A stretch of 64,000 nt of DNA from Rhabdornis inornatus. Lineage: Eukaryota > Chordata > Aves > Passeriformes > Rhabdornithidae. Location of the stretch: assembly GCA_013397075.1 (NCBI GenBank), contig VWZS01007478.1:310001-374000 (forward strand), written 5' to 3'. The notes under the pieces are model-generated. The model was not told where the DNA came from and did not search any database. It saw only the letters and a list, made by a program, of their open reading frames with translations. Made by a program: the position numbers and the translations under genes. Shown in pieces: positions 50,833-62,202 of this stretch; the first letter of the stretch is position 1; every line of letters starts with the position of its first letter.

Positions 50833-53366
50833 AAGTTTTGGGAGAAAAATTATTCTATGTCCAATTTCTTTCTTTCTCCAAGCACTGGAACCAGTATGTT
50901 GTCTCAGCACATGCACTGGATGATGATTTCGAGCACCTTTTGAAAATGGCTTATGGCAGTGCAGATGTCCCTTTGCAATAAACTTAATGTAACTGTAGAA
51001 TACAGATTTTTAAATCATAAATATTTCATTAATAGCCACAGTTCATGTCAAGATGGGTCCAGATTATGCTGACCACATCTGTGCTTCTGAAAAAAGGGAC
51101 TGTTTTGAAATATTATCAAATAACTGAGCATCCCTATACTGACCCCTAACTTGGTTCATTTTTTGTTCAGTTTGGAAATTTTATTATGAATGTTTTCCAC
51201 TAGAGTGCAGTCAGTTTAGTTTCCAATAAAGCACCATTTAGATGTTTTGGGATTAGAGACAGAAAACCTATTTAGTACATAAAAAATACTCTATAAAAGC
51301 AATAGCACTGAGAAAACAACACAGAGCAAAGATAGGAAAATAACTAAAGGGGGAAAAAAGCAATTTTCTTTCCAGGATCCTGTAAAATACTGTTTGTTGG
51401 GTAACAATGCTATAATCAGGATATGGTGGGGAAGAAGGATCATATATAAGTTAGACTTTTTCATTGTCCAGTTCTCCAGGATATGATTTGTGGTAGGAAA
51501 GCCATCTTGACTACAGATTATAATACAAATACTATTGGAAGGTAAGAAATCTTTAGTTTTTTCTGGCTATCTCCTAGATCTAGCTGTGGAGATAATTACA
51601 TTTACCCTTACACATATATATGCATACCTATACAAATAAATTGTGGCAGTAATAGCAGAACTGGACTCAGGTGTAGAATACTTGCCACTGAATAATTTTG
51701 CAAGATTGAATTTATAGATTATTTTTAAAAATAATTTGCAAACATTTTCACTAAATTTATAGCTTCTTTGGCATTAATGTTCAGTCACTCTTTGTTAGGA
51801 CTTTTAGGTATAGGAAATTAATTGTAGCCATTTTGTTGTATTGGTGGGTCACTGTTGATCAACAGAAAACAGAAATTCTATCCCTGCTTCTTATTTCAAG
51901 ATTTAATGTTCATGATAATTGCTTTTTAAAAAAATTCATCATGATTTTTTGTGTAATAACATGCACAAACTCTTCCTTTCCTCATAATGTGTTTTCTGGA
52001 ATATTGCACAATGTAGAATCACATTTTAACTTTACAGAGCTCCTACCTAGAGGCAGTATTTCCACTAAGTTAGGGATAGTTCACTGAAGCATTATAGTTC
52101 CAGTTTGGGGGACTTCTATTCTGAATAAATATTTCATAAACATACTGCAACAAACAGCACATGAATTTGGAGAAAGAACAATAGCAATAAACCTCATTTG
52201 TATTGAAATAACTGTAAGAGAAAATAGGTTGCAGGTAGGATGTAATGCCAAAGAGAGAGCAGAGTCCCATCAAGTGCTTGTGTTAGGAATGCAAATGTCA
52301 TGGAGCCAGGCACTATGGTGGCTCCTTATGACTGTATCTGTCACACCTCAGGAAAACGTGAGATGTTTTCTTAATCACAGTACTTTCTACACATTAATGT
52401 CCAAAGTTGTCATTCTCTACTGCGTGTAAAAGCAAAACTGAAGGCATGCTAAAGGCCTCTGAAAATTTGGTCTGAATCCAAATAGACTTTTTTTAAGACT
52501 TAGGAGCCTCTCTGCTGCTGGTATTATGCTGTGTTATATCTTGAATTGATTATTTTGACCATATTCTATACTATCATTTTCGCATTGAGCTCAGTGATAA
52601 TGTGCATTTTATGTCCTTATCAGTACAAGCAAGGGTTAATCCAGTATTCCTATATGCAGTTTAAGCTCATTGTGCATCAAAGTTCAGATGATTTTTTAAA
52701 ACCCTGAGAAGGCAACATAAACAACCCTAATTAGGCATCTCTATCTTTCTCTGTCAACTGCACTCAATATAAATGAAAATGTAAGACACCTGAATTCTGA
52801 CAAGGGGAGCAGTAATGATGTAACATCTGACTTAGCTGACTAGTTGACTGTTTCCATTTCATTCTTAGATGCTTGGATCTTTTTTGATTTCTCCTCCCAC
52901 AGCTTTGATAAACAAGAAAAGCCTCTCATTTGGGGGAAGTGGGAGGGAAGAAACGGGGGATGCTGGAGATGGGATGATCAGAATTAGATAACAAGAGCTG
53001 AACACAAGGTCCACATGCCATAGTGATTCATGTGATAGAGTTATAACAGCTCATAATAACCAAGCTCTGTCATTCTTTATAGGCCAAATTTTCTAGTTAG
53101 ATCTTTTTTAAAGCATCTCCTCATTGTGCGATTGTTTTATTGAAATGACCATAATAACACTGAGATATTTGTCCCAAGTTATTAAAGTTAATTTAGAATT
53201 CAACAATGTGAGCAAGTACATCAAACTGTCTAATTAGTATTACTTACTACTTAGATTGGATAGTGTCTATATGTCCCACTGAGGTACTGGGTTTTGTTCT
53301 GCCATGCATGATGTAAACAATCTAAATAAAGCATGTGTGCATTATCCTGACAATTGTATTTCACAG

Positions 53367-53494
53367 TGCCCCAGGACAACCTTTTACAATCTCTTAAGCA
53401 AATCTTAATCCAGTTTATGTCCTCCATGGAGAATATTCAAGGTGAATTAGACATGCCTCCAGAATACAAAGACCTAGTTATGAACTCCTGTGAG
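53367..53494 (+). other. Exon-like open segment of unknown identity
   Basis: 128-nt segment bounded by an acceptor-like CACAG (CTGAC branch-point-like motif about 17 bases before the AG) and a strong donor GAG|GTAGGT. If entered in phase 1, as the ADGRB3 chain would, it gives 42 open codons beginning PQDNLLQSLKQ and ending EYKDLVMNSCE. The same frame hits TAA at 53501, right after the donor, and is closed by TGA at 53348 upstream. The other two frames close early. It matches no part of ADGRB3 that I know. Splicing it between the exons ending 35875 and starting 63891 would shift frame and stop after 12 codons of the latter. It could be a cassette or poison exon, part of another transcript, a pseudogene scrap, or chance. 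Confidence 0.35.
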
Positions 53495-53689
53495 GTAGGT
53501 TAAAATCATGGCTTCAACATGAAACTGAGACACAGGAGATCGTTTTTTCTAACAGTTCTGTTTCATACTTTCTGTGTGACTCTGCTCAAGCCTGTCTAGA
53601 AGGCATTTAGTGTTCCAGCATATGCTTATTAGCTGCTGGGTACAGGGAGAAGCAAGAGTAGGCTGCTCTGTGAGAGAAAACAAGTGACA

Positions 53690-53960
53690 GTAGGGTGTAC
53701 ACACTGGCCTCACTAGCAAAGGCAAGGTCCCACTGTGTCCAAACAAGAAGGGTAGAGAAGGTCTGTGATGGTAGCCAGACACAGCTAATATTTCACATCA
53801 GCAAAGTCCATAACGATGAGGCAGATCTGACATCAAGCCAAGAAGTCAAATCAAAGCATCAGGGTCAGGATCTGGTCCAGTGGTCCTCAGGAAAGCCCAT
53901 AGTGATAAGGTAGGTCCAAGGTCATTAAATCTTGACATGGAATCTGCAGGTCAGGGTTCA
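53690..53960. repeat. Possible unclassified interspersed repeat
   Basis: Stretch with recurring GTCAGG/GGTCC-type words (CATCAGGGTCAGGATCTGGT, AGGTAGGTCCAAGGTCAT, GCAGGTCAGGGTTCAG) and higher GC than the surroundings. The texture is that of an old repeat, but I recognise no family and cannot place the ends. Confidence 0.25.
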
Positions 53961-54137
53961 GAAAATCAGAATTCATAGCTGTACACAGCCACAGCAGATT
54001 CAGCTTATGTGCAGCTCCTGAGTGAAGGAGCTGTGGGCCCCCACTTCTCACAGCGCTTTTCACTGTAGTTTGATCTAAGCTACAAAGTTGCATAAATTCA
54101 CAGCTGATTTGGAGTACCTGCAGCTTAAGCTGTAGAG

Positions 54138-54157
54138 GTGTGTGTGTGTGTGTGTGT
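54138..54157. repeat. (GT)10 microsatellite
   Basis: Ten uninterrupted GT units in the intron. Confidence 0.95.
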
Positions 54158-57100
54158 AATGGGGATGCACTGGTACTGACAGCTTGGGCATCATGTTGAA
54201 TGCAAAACTCAGAATGGTAGATATCCACTAGAGAATTAGTCTGACGTTGACCAGGAAATGTTAAGCTTGCTACTAAATTCAGTGTCCTAAATTACCAGAG
54301 TCAAGAATTTAGTAAAGCACTAATTTGAGACATCTCACAGTTATCTGGGATGAATTCAACAAATCTGTCTTCCTTCTGAACCCTTGAGTTATATACTATG
54401 CCAGTTGTCAAATGAACATTCAAATACAGGTTTGGTCTTCTTTCCTTCAGGGTAAGTTTTGATGGTAATAGCCTTGAATCCTAATGGACATTTGCATCCA
54501 AGGTATGAAAGGTATGGTTTATAATACCTTCAGTTGGGGGCCCCATGTTCAGAGAGGGACCTAATTGCATGCAGATCTTTCTACTTCACGTACTCAAAAC
54601 GTAAATTCATATTCTAACAAGCAATGTTAGATCAGTAAGTTCTTTTTCTGACTTGGCCAGGTTTTAAAATAGAAAGCAACTGCAGATGTATAAAGAGGGG
54701 ACTAATTTGGTTAGTAAACATACCTAAAGGCTTGAGCTTTTTGAGGATCTTATCTGTTTAATTTCTCAACCGTAATGGAGCTGAAGTGTAAAAAAGCACT
54801 CTCTTCTGCTTCTGGAAAGGAAAATGGTGAAACTTATACATTCCTGGTGGATTGCTATAAAAAACAGGAGACAGCTGCAAGCATTTTTTCCTCCATATCC
54901 ACTGTTTGTCAGGATATGGCTTTTAATCGATCTTTCCTATTCAGGATTCACTAGCTGCTTTCATACTAGTAATCTCTGCATTTCTATGCCAGAGTAATTT
55001 ACAGCTTTTTTCAGTTCTAATTTTTTTAGTGCTATCTGAAAGTTTTTCATGATGGCATTCTGTATGATTATGAAAAAGCTGTTCAACAATAAGATATAGT
55101 AGAGATCTGGTTTTAGTTTGCTACAAAAAGCTGTGATTAAAAACATATATTGATTCCCATTATTTTTTTCCCCTCTGTGTGTGGCTTTTCTACATCACAT
55201 TTTCTATCTCCATACCTGTGAATTTACTTCTTACATCATCTTTCAATATCCTGAATAACTTAGTTCACATCTTCATAGATTTCTGAATGATAGGTTTAGT
55301 TATCATTTCCCTAGAGGTAAAACAATACCCATCTCTTCTTTGTTTCAATTTACTGCTTCTGTGAAGCAATCATTCTACTCTGCTCTACATCACCCCAAGC
55401 AGTGTAATGTTCATGGAATATTTTTATCAATTCTCTGATAATGATTTTCATATCTGTTTGCCTCCTTACTGATCTCATGTCCTCTGTCAAGTCCTCCCCA
55501 TCTTTATTTAGTGTTTTTTATTGGATATCTAACCATGAATAAGCTTGATAAATAAACATGTAAATTACCTCTGTCTCAGGTTTTGTTCTTTCTCCCTTCT
55601 CTGGTTCATCATTTCCACCTTCTGAGCTCACTACCTTAACATTGCCTTCAGTCTCACTCTCTGCTCTTATCAGCTAGAATCATCAGCGCAGACACTCTAT
55701 CAAGTCACCTCAGTGACTGAAAAATGCTTGATTTCTGCACCTTACCTGCCCAGTCAATCTAAAATGAGGCTGTAGGTGACCTTGCCCCCTCAGTATTGCA
55801 CATGGTTTTCAACTTTATGTCTGTAAATTAAAACTCAGGCACTTAAATGTTAGTTCATTCTATCTCCTGCATCACTATCCATCTTCTGTTTTGCTTTATG
55901 CCAAGTCTTTCTTTTTCTAAAGAAGTGTTTTATGACAAGGTAGGAGAGGTTGCCTGAGACCATAGTTTTAGTAGCTATTATTATTTAGCAATACGAAGAG
56001 GAATGGAAACAATGCTCCTTCAGAAACAGAGAACCTTCGATGTGGCTCTGGGTCTATTTGGCTGTTCATATCTTCATCTTCTTCAAAATAATGCCCAGAA
56101 GGTAGAGTTGTCTTCTAATTAATGAAGTACAGCTTCCTACCATATGTTTAAAGCATTTTTCTAAATTATCACATATTCCAGGAAGTATTCGATTTATCAT
56201 GAGAATACATTTTCTTCTATCTGCTCATTAAAAAACTGTTTACATTTTCATTAGTTCAACTGGATTTTCTTGAAACTTGTTACTCAGATTAGCAGATTGA
56301 TTTTGTTCTTTACATTCCACATTTCCTAGCTTCAAATAGCCATATTAAAGTTACAGTGTGCATTACTAATTAGCAAATAGTAAAAAATTAATAAAAATTA
56401 CAAAAATGCTGAGCTTCCACTCCCCCCAGGGAACATGCAGAAATAGTACCTGGAACATATAGAAATTCTATGATGCCATAGCTATTTCCATGCACTAGCT
56501 TTCCCAGAGAATAAATTTTAATATTTTCCATAATTATATTAAACAAAATGTATTGTCTATAACAACAATTGTTAATGGTCTAATTATTTTTTGAACTTTT
56601 AATTTTTAGATTTTATTTCCATACCTGGAACAAAGTTATCACAATGAATACGCAATCAGAAATTTCTTGTGAGACTGCTTATGCATGTGTGATATTTCAT
56701 GAGTCTGTGAAATTTGTATATTCTTGAGTTTTTCCTCAAACACAGAATTTGGTACTGAGCAACAAAAGTACATACAACCAAAAGAAAGCACATGCCTGCT
56801 GCCTATGATTTTTTCTTGAAATTATGTAAATAGCAGAAAAAAATCTCAGTTATTAATTAATGCATCCTGATCACTGCCTGAAACCATGCTGGTTTCTAAG
56901 TTTTCCTATATATCATACTGATCACATTATGGTAATGGGTAACTCTTTTCCCCGCTGTATTGTCTATAGAAAACAGAAGGGAAATATTCAGAGATCACTG
57001 TTAAGGTAGCTTCTTGATTAACCAAAGCATTATTCTTAACCTTCAGTGAGCCTATTTAAGGCAGAATTTGCTTGACATCAAAGGAAGTATTCATGCAAAG

Positions 57101-58385
57101 TTCATCCTTGATAGGTGAAAATATCTATGAAGTGTCTACTTCTGCTTTTGCCTTTTTGCTTATACTGGTACTGTGTCTTGCTACCCAAAGCTTGAGTAGT
57201 GAGGTGGTAGCTGCTTTGGGCTGATGAACTTCAGGAAAGCAAGTGCACAGCAGGCTTCTAGGGACATCCCTTTCTTGTCTGCCCGTGGAGCAGTAGGTTC
57301 TTATTTAAGAATTTATCACTTCTGTGTGGATGGCCATGAGAAAATAGTAGATCTGTAAAGTTGCATTTTCTTAGGAGCCTTTTTCTGAACATGGTTTGAT
57401 GTTGGTTCACAGTGGGGGGATTTCATGAATATTACTTCCAGAAGGAAAGTTGCCTTGTTTTTCTCATGTTGATGTAAGAGGATGCCACTTCACCACTGTC
57501 CTTCTGTTATACATAAGCTTGTAGGTGGTAAGAATTGAGTTTATCTTTGGACTGAGAGAAGGATTTTAATCAAGCCTGCTCACATGCAGAGTTCTGTAGC
57601 AAATCTGGAGACTCACAAATCAATCTCCTTTAAATGGGGGCTTCACCATTTGCATTTGTTGCAAATTTTCTTTAAAATGATGGGATTTAAGTGGATAGAG
57701 AAAGTCTGTTATAAGTATCTTCTTCGATCTTCATCTGGCTCTTTGTTTATGATCCAGGCAAGACTTTGTTCCCCATGTATCCAACATGGGCTGACTTAAA
57801 TAAGCTTCTTTAGTATATAAAAAACAAAGGTTTTACATTTAGGGTCAAAAGAATAATTCTAGAATGTATAAATATTGTTTTAATTGAGTCATCTTAACAG
57901 AGATGTTTTTCAGAAATGCTCAGTATTCTGAATTTCAACACAAAAACCTTTCATATTCTTTGTGAAAATCTTCTGTCGCAATTGCAATACTATTTCACCC
58001 AGAAATATATTTACAGGAGCTGTTCCAGAGGGGAGTAAAACATTATCTTTTGCAAAAATCAAAATGTGTAAAGTGATTAACTCAAGTTTACTAAATGCTG
58101 AATAATATATACTTACTATATCATCAATGAGCAAGTCAAAATAGGGTAAGAAAATAGCAAATGATACTGCTAGTATACTCAGTTATTCTCCATTGTCTGT
58201 AACGGAAATGCAATCAAATTCTGTATCTTGAGTTATTGCAAATTAGAGACCAACATGGTTACTGTGCTGTAAAGCACAACACAGCCAGAATATTATCACT
58301 TACAAGAAAGTAGAATCAGATCTGGTATTGCAACTAAGGGGAGATGTCTGTGGCAACCCACAGATCAGGTCAATAGCTTCCCCTG

Positions 58386-58672
58386 TGAGGGGAAAAGGTG
58401 GGGCAGGCGCTGCATTCTTCTCTCTGGTGACCAGTGACAGGACTCAAGGAAATGGCTGAAGGCGTGTTGGTGGGGTTTAGGTTGAATATTAGGAAAATAC
58501 TCTTCACTTGGAGTGTGGTTCTTCACTCAGAGTGTGGTTGGGCACTGGAAAAGGTATCACAGTAGCAAGCAAAATGTTCACAGCACCAAGCTTGCCAGAG
58601 TTCAGCAAGCATTTGGACAATGCTCTCAGGCTCATGGTGTGACTCTTGGGGTAGATGTCCTGTGCATGTTGT
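58386..58672 (+). mobile_element. CR1 LINE 3' fragment
   Basis: Sense CR1 fragment with GGGGCAGGCGCTG, TGGTGACCAGTGACAGGACT, GGGTTTAGGTTGAATATTAG and CTCAGGCTCATGGTGTGACT. It stops at GTCCTGTGCATG before the terminal repeat. It has a 19-bp internal tandem duplication (58502-58520 and 58521-58539, CTTCACTY-type unit). Same subfamily as the antisense copy at 59620-60133. Confidence 0.9.
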
Positions 58673-59619
58673 AATTTTAAAACCTGAATCTCTGTTGTGA
58701 GAGCTGAAGTTGCATTTAGTCTATGAGAAAACATCCAGTTGTTTTTCTGTCATGCCTTTCAGTGAATCTGATTTTCTGTTCAAATTGATTATTCAAGGGT
58801 CTAAGTCTGAAATTTTGCCAGCTTTTGTTGAATACAGGAGGCTAATGGGTGAATAATAAAGAGGAGCGAAAAATGATTCATGACACTTACTTGGTTGCTT
58901 TTTTATTGTTGTTGTTTGGCAACCTAGATCAAACAGGGAGTTACAAAGTTGCATTAGGCAGTTTATAACTCATTCAGGGTTATAGGGATCAAGGCAGTAC
59001 ATTTCAGCTTTTTTTTCTAGGCCGTGATCTACAAGAGCTACTCATACAGGAACTACAATATTTTTTTCGCTCCAAGTTTTCTTGACACATTGATTAACTA
59101 CTTTTGTGCTGCTCCAAATAATCTGCTTAAATATCATTCACATACTATTGTGTGTAACCAGGTCTTTTTTATAGTGATGGAAAACTGTCTATTCCTACCA
59201 GCTTGGCATTAATCAGTTACAACAATATTTTGTATTAGCTGGTTTTAGTATTATCAGTTAGTAGTTGCCAATTCTGAAATTTTCAGTAGAGTAGTATCAA
59301 ACAGGTTATCTGCAATTGCAACACAAAAATGAAATAAAGGGAAAAGATTGTAAAGGATGTTAAGAATTAATCCATTACAGTTCAAAGCAATCACTAAATT
59401 GATTAGACTAGACTACGTACATGGATTCTTCTGAATCAATAATTACTATGGAATCATCAAATATGTATGTATTCTTGTGTGTAATTGAACTACTGTCTTG
59501 TAGTTTATACCAAAGTGCATCAAAAAGTACTGAAAGAAGCATCCTGTCTCAGGCTTCCACCACCCAGAGCTCACCCTGCACCTTGCACTGCAGCTGTGCA
59601 CAGTGAGCACCTGTACTAA

Positions 59620-60133
59620 ATTACAGAATGATACAATTGTAGAGTATGCTGAGTTGGAACAGACCCATCAAGTCCAGCTCCTGGCCCTGTGCAGGACAAC
59701 CCCAAGAATCACACCATGGGCCTGAGAGCTTTGTCCAAATGCTTCTTGAGCTCAGTCAGGCTTGATGCTGTGATCGCTTCCCTAGGGAGCTTGTTCCAGT
59801 GCCCAACCACCCTCTGGGTGAAGAACCTTTTTTTTCATATTCAACCTAAACCTCCCCTGACACAGCTTCAGGCTGTTCCCTTGGATCCTGTCACTGGTCA
59901 CCAGAGTAAAGAAATCAGTACCTACCCTTCCACTTCCCCTCATGAGGATGTTGAACACCACAATGAGTTCAACATTCTCCCCTCAGTCTCCTCCAGGCTG
60001 AACAGACCAAGTGGCCTCAACTGCTCCTCATACAGCTTCACCTCCTGACCCTTCACCATCTTCCTCACCCTCCTTTGGACACTCTCTAGTAGCTTAATGT
60101 CTTTCCTATATTTTGGTGCCCAAAACAGCACTT
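59620..60133 (-). mobile_element. CR1 LINE 3' fragment (about 510 bp)
   Basis: Antisense CR1 starting with its 3' end (CAGAATGATACAATTGTAGA, CATCAAGTCCAGCTCCTGGC). It runs through CACACCATGGGCCTGAGAGC, AGCTTGTTCCAGTGCCCAAC and CACTGGTCACCAG to TTTGGTGCCCAAAACAGCAC. Internally it is the reverse complement of much of the 58386-58672 copy. Confidence 0.95.
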
Positions 60134-61164
60134 GTAGGAATTGCCGTGGTACAAATAAATAAAAAGAGAATTTTCCGTATTGGAAGAATTTAATTTAACA
60201 TGACACATAAAGGTTTTCCTCAGGTTCTGCTTAGATAATTTTAATTTTAGGTTTTTTTTTCTGTTTTTTCATCTTTTTTTCCCACTTTACATTTTTATTC
60301 TTACTAATGTTCTCTTTGACTATTTTTCCAGTAGTATACAATTTGTGTGTTTATATAAACAAGCAAAAATACTCATATCACAGTGCCTAAAAGTATCCTT
60401 GTTTGCAAAGTGTTCCATCTCACCAGTTCAGGACATGATGGTTTGGCATGGTAATTTAAAATAATAATTTAAAAAACAAACAAAAAAACAAACAGAAACC
60501 AAACAACCTATGAGAAACTTGTTTTTTTTCAAATGAGAAGACACAGTCCTTTTGTGGCAGTTGCAGAACTGAATCATTTGGGTTCTGGAATTTGAAGCAT
60601 TGTTTTCTAATACAAACCTAACATAAAAAGAATGCAATAAAGTGCAAAGTGAATGATGTCTTACTATCTATGTTTAAGAACCTTCCATTTGAGCTTCTGA
60701 CGTATGAACGACCCAGCACATGAATTATATACATATTCCTCTAAAAGGCTTGTTGACTTTCAGTTCACAGTAAGTATTTTATGCTGCAGATTAAAACCGA
60801 GTTAGAGAGCCTCATTTCACAATGGAAATACAGCTGATCCTGAGCGAAAGTTTTATTGAAATGAGTCATAGAGTAATATTTAATAAGAATATTAGCTTTC
60901 CTAAAATATAAAATACAGTTTAAAGTGACACTGAAGGGCTGAGAACTATTACATGTATCCACCTGGTTGTGTTGATAGACCTGAACTAGTTGCCTCCAGC
61001 CAAATTCCATTCAATTATCTTACACTTTGGAGCATCAGAACCACATTAGGCACATCCTCATGGAACCATTTGGTGAACTATCTGAAAAAAGACCTTATAA
61101 TCTGTGTGGATTTGTAAGAGGCAGACTTTGAAGGACGTAGAATATGCACTTCTGACTCATAGTC

Positions 61165-61733
61165 AAATTTCCATCACCCAGGACGCCGAGGACCTTTCCG
61201 TAGCATTGCTTTCCAGAATCTCATTCCCCAGTCTGTATGGAAATCCAGGGTTTGCCTCATCCCTTGTGTCAAATCCAGCACTTTCCCATGTTGAACTTCA
61301 GATGGTTGGTGATTGCCCAGCCCTCTGACTTAGTAGGGTCTCTCTGCAGGAGAGGTCTCCCTGCCTTTGAGGGAACTTCAACAGCTCCTACCAGTTTCAT
61401 GCCATCTGTAAAATTGCTTAGTGCCTCTTCCAGTCCTGCCTCCAGGTCATTTATGAAGTTGTTGACAGAACAGGGCTGAGGATGGAGCCCTATGGAACCC
61501 TCTGGTGGCAAGTCACCATGACCCTTTGTGCCTGACCTGTGAGCCAGTTGCTCACCCATTACATGATGTGTTTATCCAGCTGAATGCTGGACATTCTGTC
61601 CAGAAGGATTCTGTAAAAGACAGTATCAAAAACTTGACTGAAATCCAAGAAGATCACATCTACTGGCTTCCCTTGATCAGCTAGGTGGGTTACCTTGTCA
61701 TAAATGGAGATCAGGCTTGATAAGCAAGACTTT
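61165..61733 (-). mobile_element. CR1 LINE reverse-transcriptase-region fragment
   Basis: Antisense internal CR1 segment: CCCCAGTCTGTATGGAAATC, TTGAACTTCAGATGGTTGG, CAGGGCTGAGGATGGAGCC, AAATCCAAGAAGATCACATC. On the minus strand near 61625-61690 it reads GKPVDVIFLDFSQVFDTV, the reverse-transcriptase motif A region. It lacks its 3' end; the small 3' end at 61788 may be a separate insertion or the remains of the same one. Confidence 0.88.
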
Positions 61734-61787
61734 TGTTTGATTGTAAGTAAAAAAAAAATATCTGAACGAAGAATAGGAATATATGAG

Positions 61788-61857
61788 ATTATAGAATCAT
61801 TTAAGTTGGGAAAGAGCTTTGAGATAATTGAGTCCAACTGTAAACCCAACACTGCCC
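61788..61857 (-). mobile_element. Short CR1 3' end (antisense)
   Basis: TTATAGAATCATTTAAGTTG, AAAGAGCTTTGAGATAATTG and AGTCCAACTG form a typical inverted CR1 3' terminus of about 70 bases. Confidence 0.8.
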
Positions 61858-62183
61858 AATAAACACATTTATTCCATATAAGCCATTAGTCAAAGTTTTA
61901 GGTTTTATACTTTGCTGTTCTTATTCATCACCTAAACAATAACAAATATTTTGGAATTTTTGGATCTGAGTATTGTTTAGATTTCATGATAAATGGCCCT
62001 ATTTCAAATACAGAGAGAGACAGAGTAGAGAAAGTACTGACCTAGATCCTCACCATTTATCCAGTCCTAAAGTGGTTTTCTGTTTTGCAGAGTGAATTCC
62101 ATTGAATAACATTGATTTTCTATTTCAATAAAGGGAACTGTCATCCAAAAGGGGGATGAAATATTAAGGCTCTACTGTCTAAT

Positions 62184-62202
62184 TAGATAGATAGATAGAT
62201 AG
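62184..62202. repeat. (TAGA)n microsatellite
   Basis: Almost five TAGA units in the last intron. Confidence 0.9.

Noticed and set aside
53367..53498. Longer version of the exon-like segment ending at GTAG|GTTAAA, which would keep ADGRB3 in frame
   Set aside because: The GTTAAA donor is poor next to the overlapping strong GTAGGT, so I kept the 128-nt version as the better splice model.
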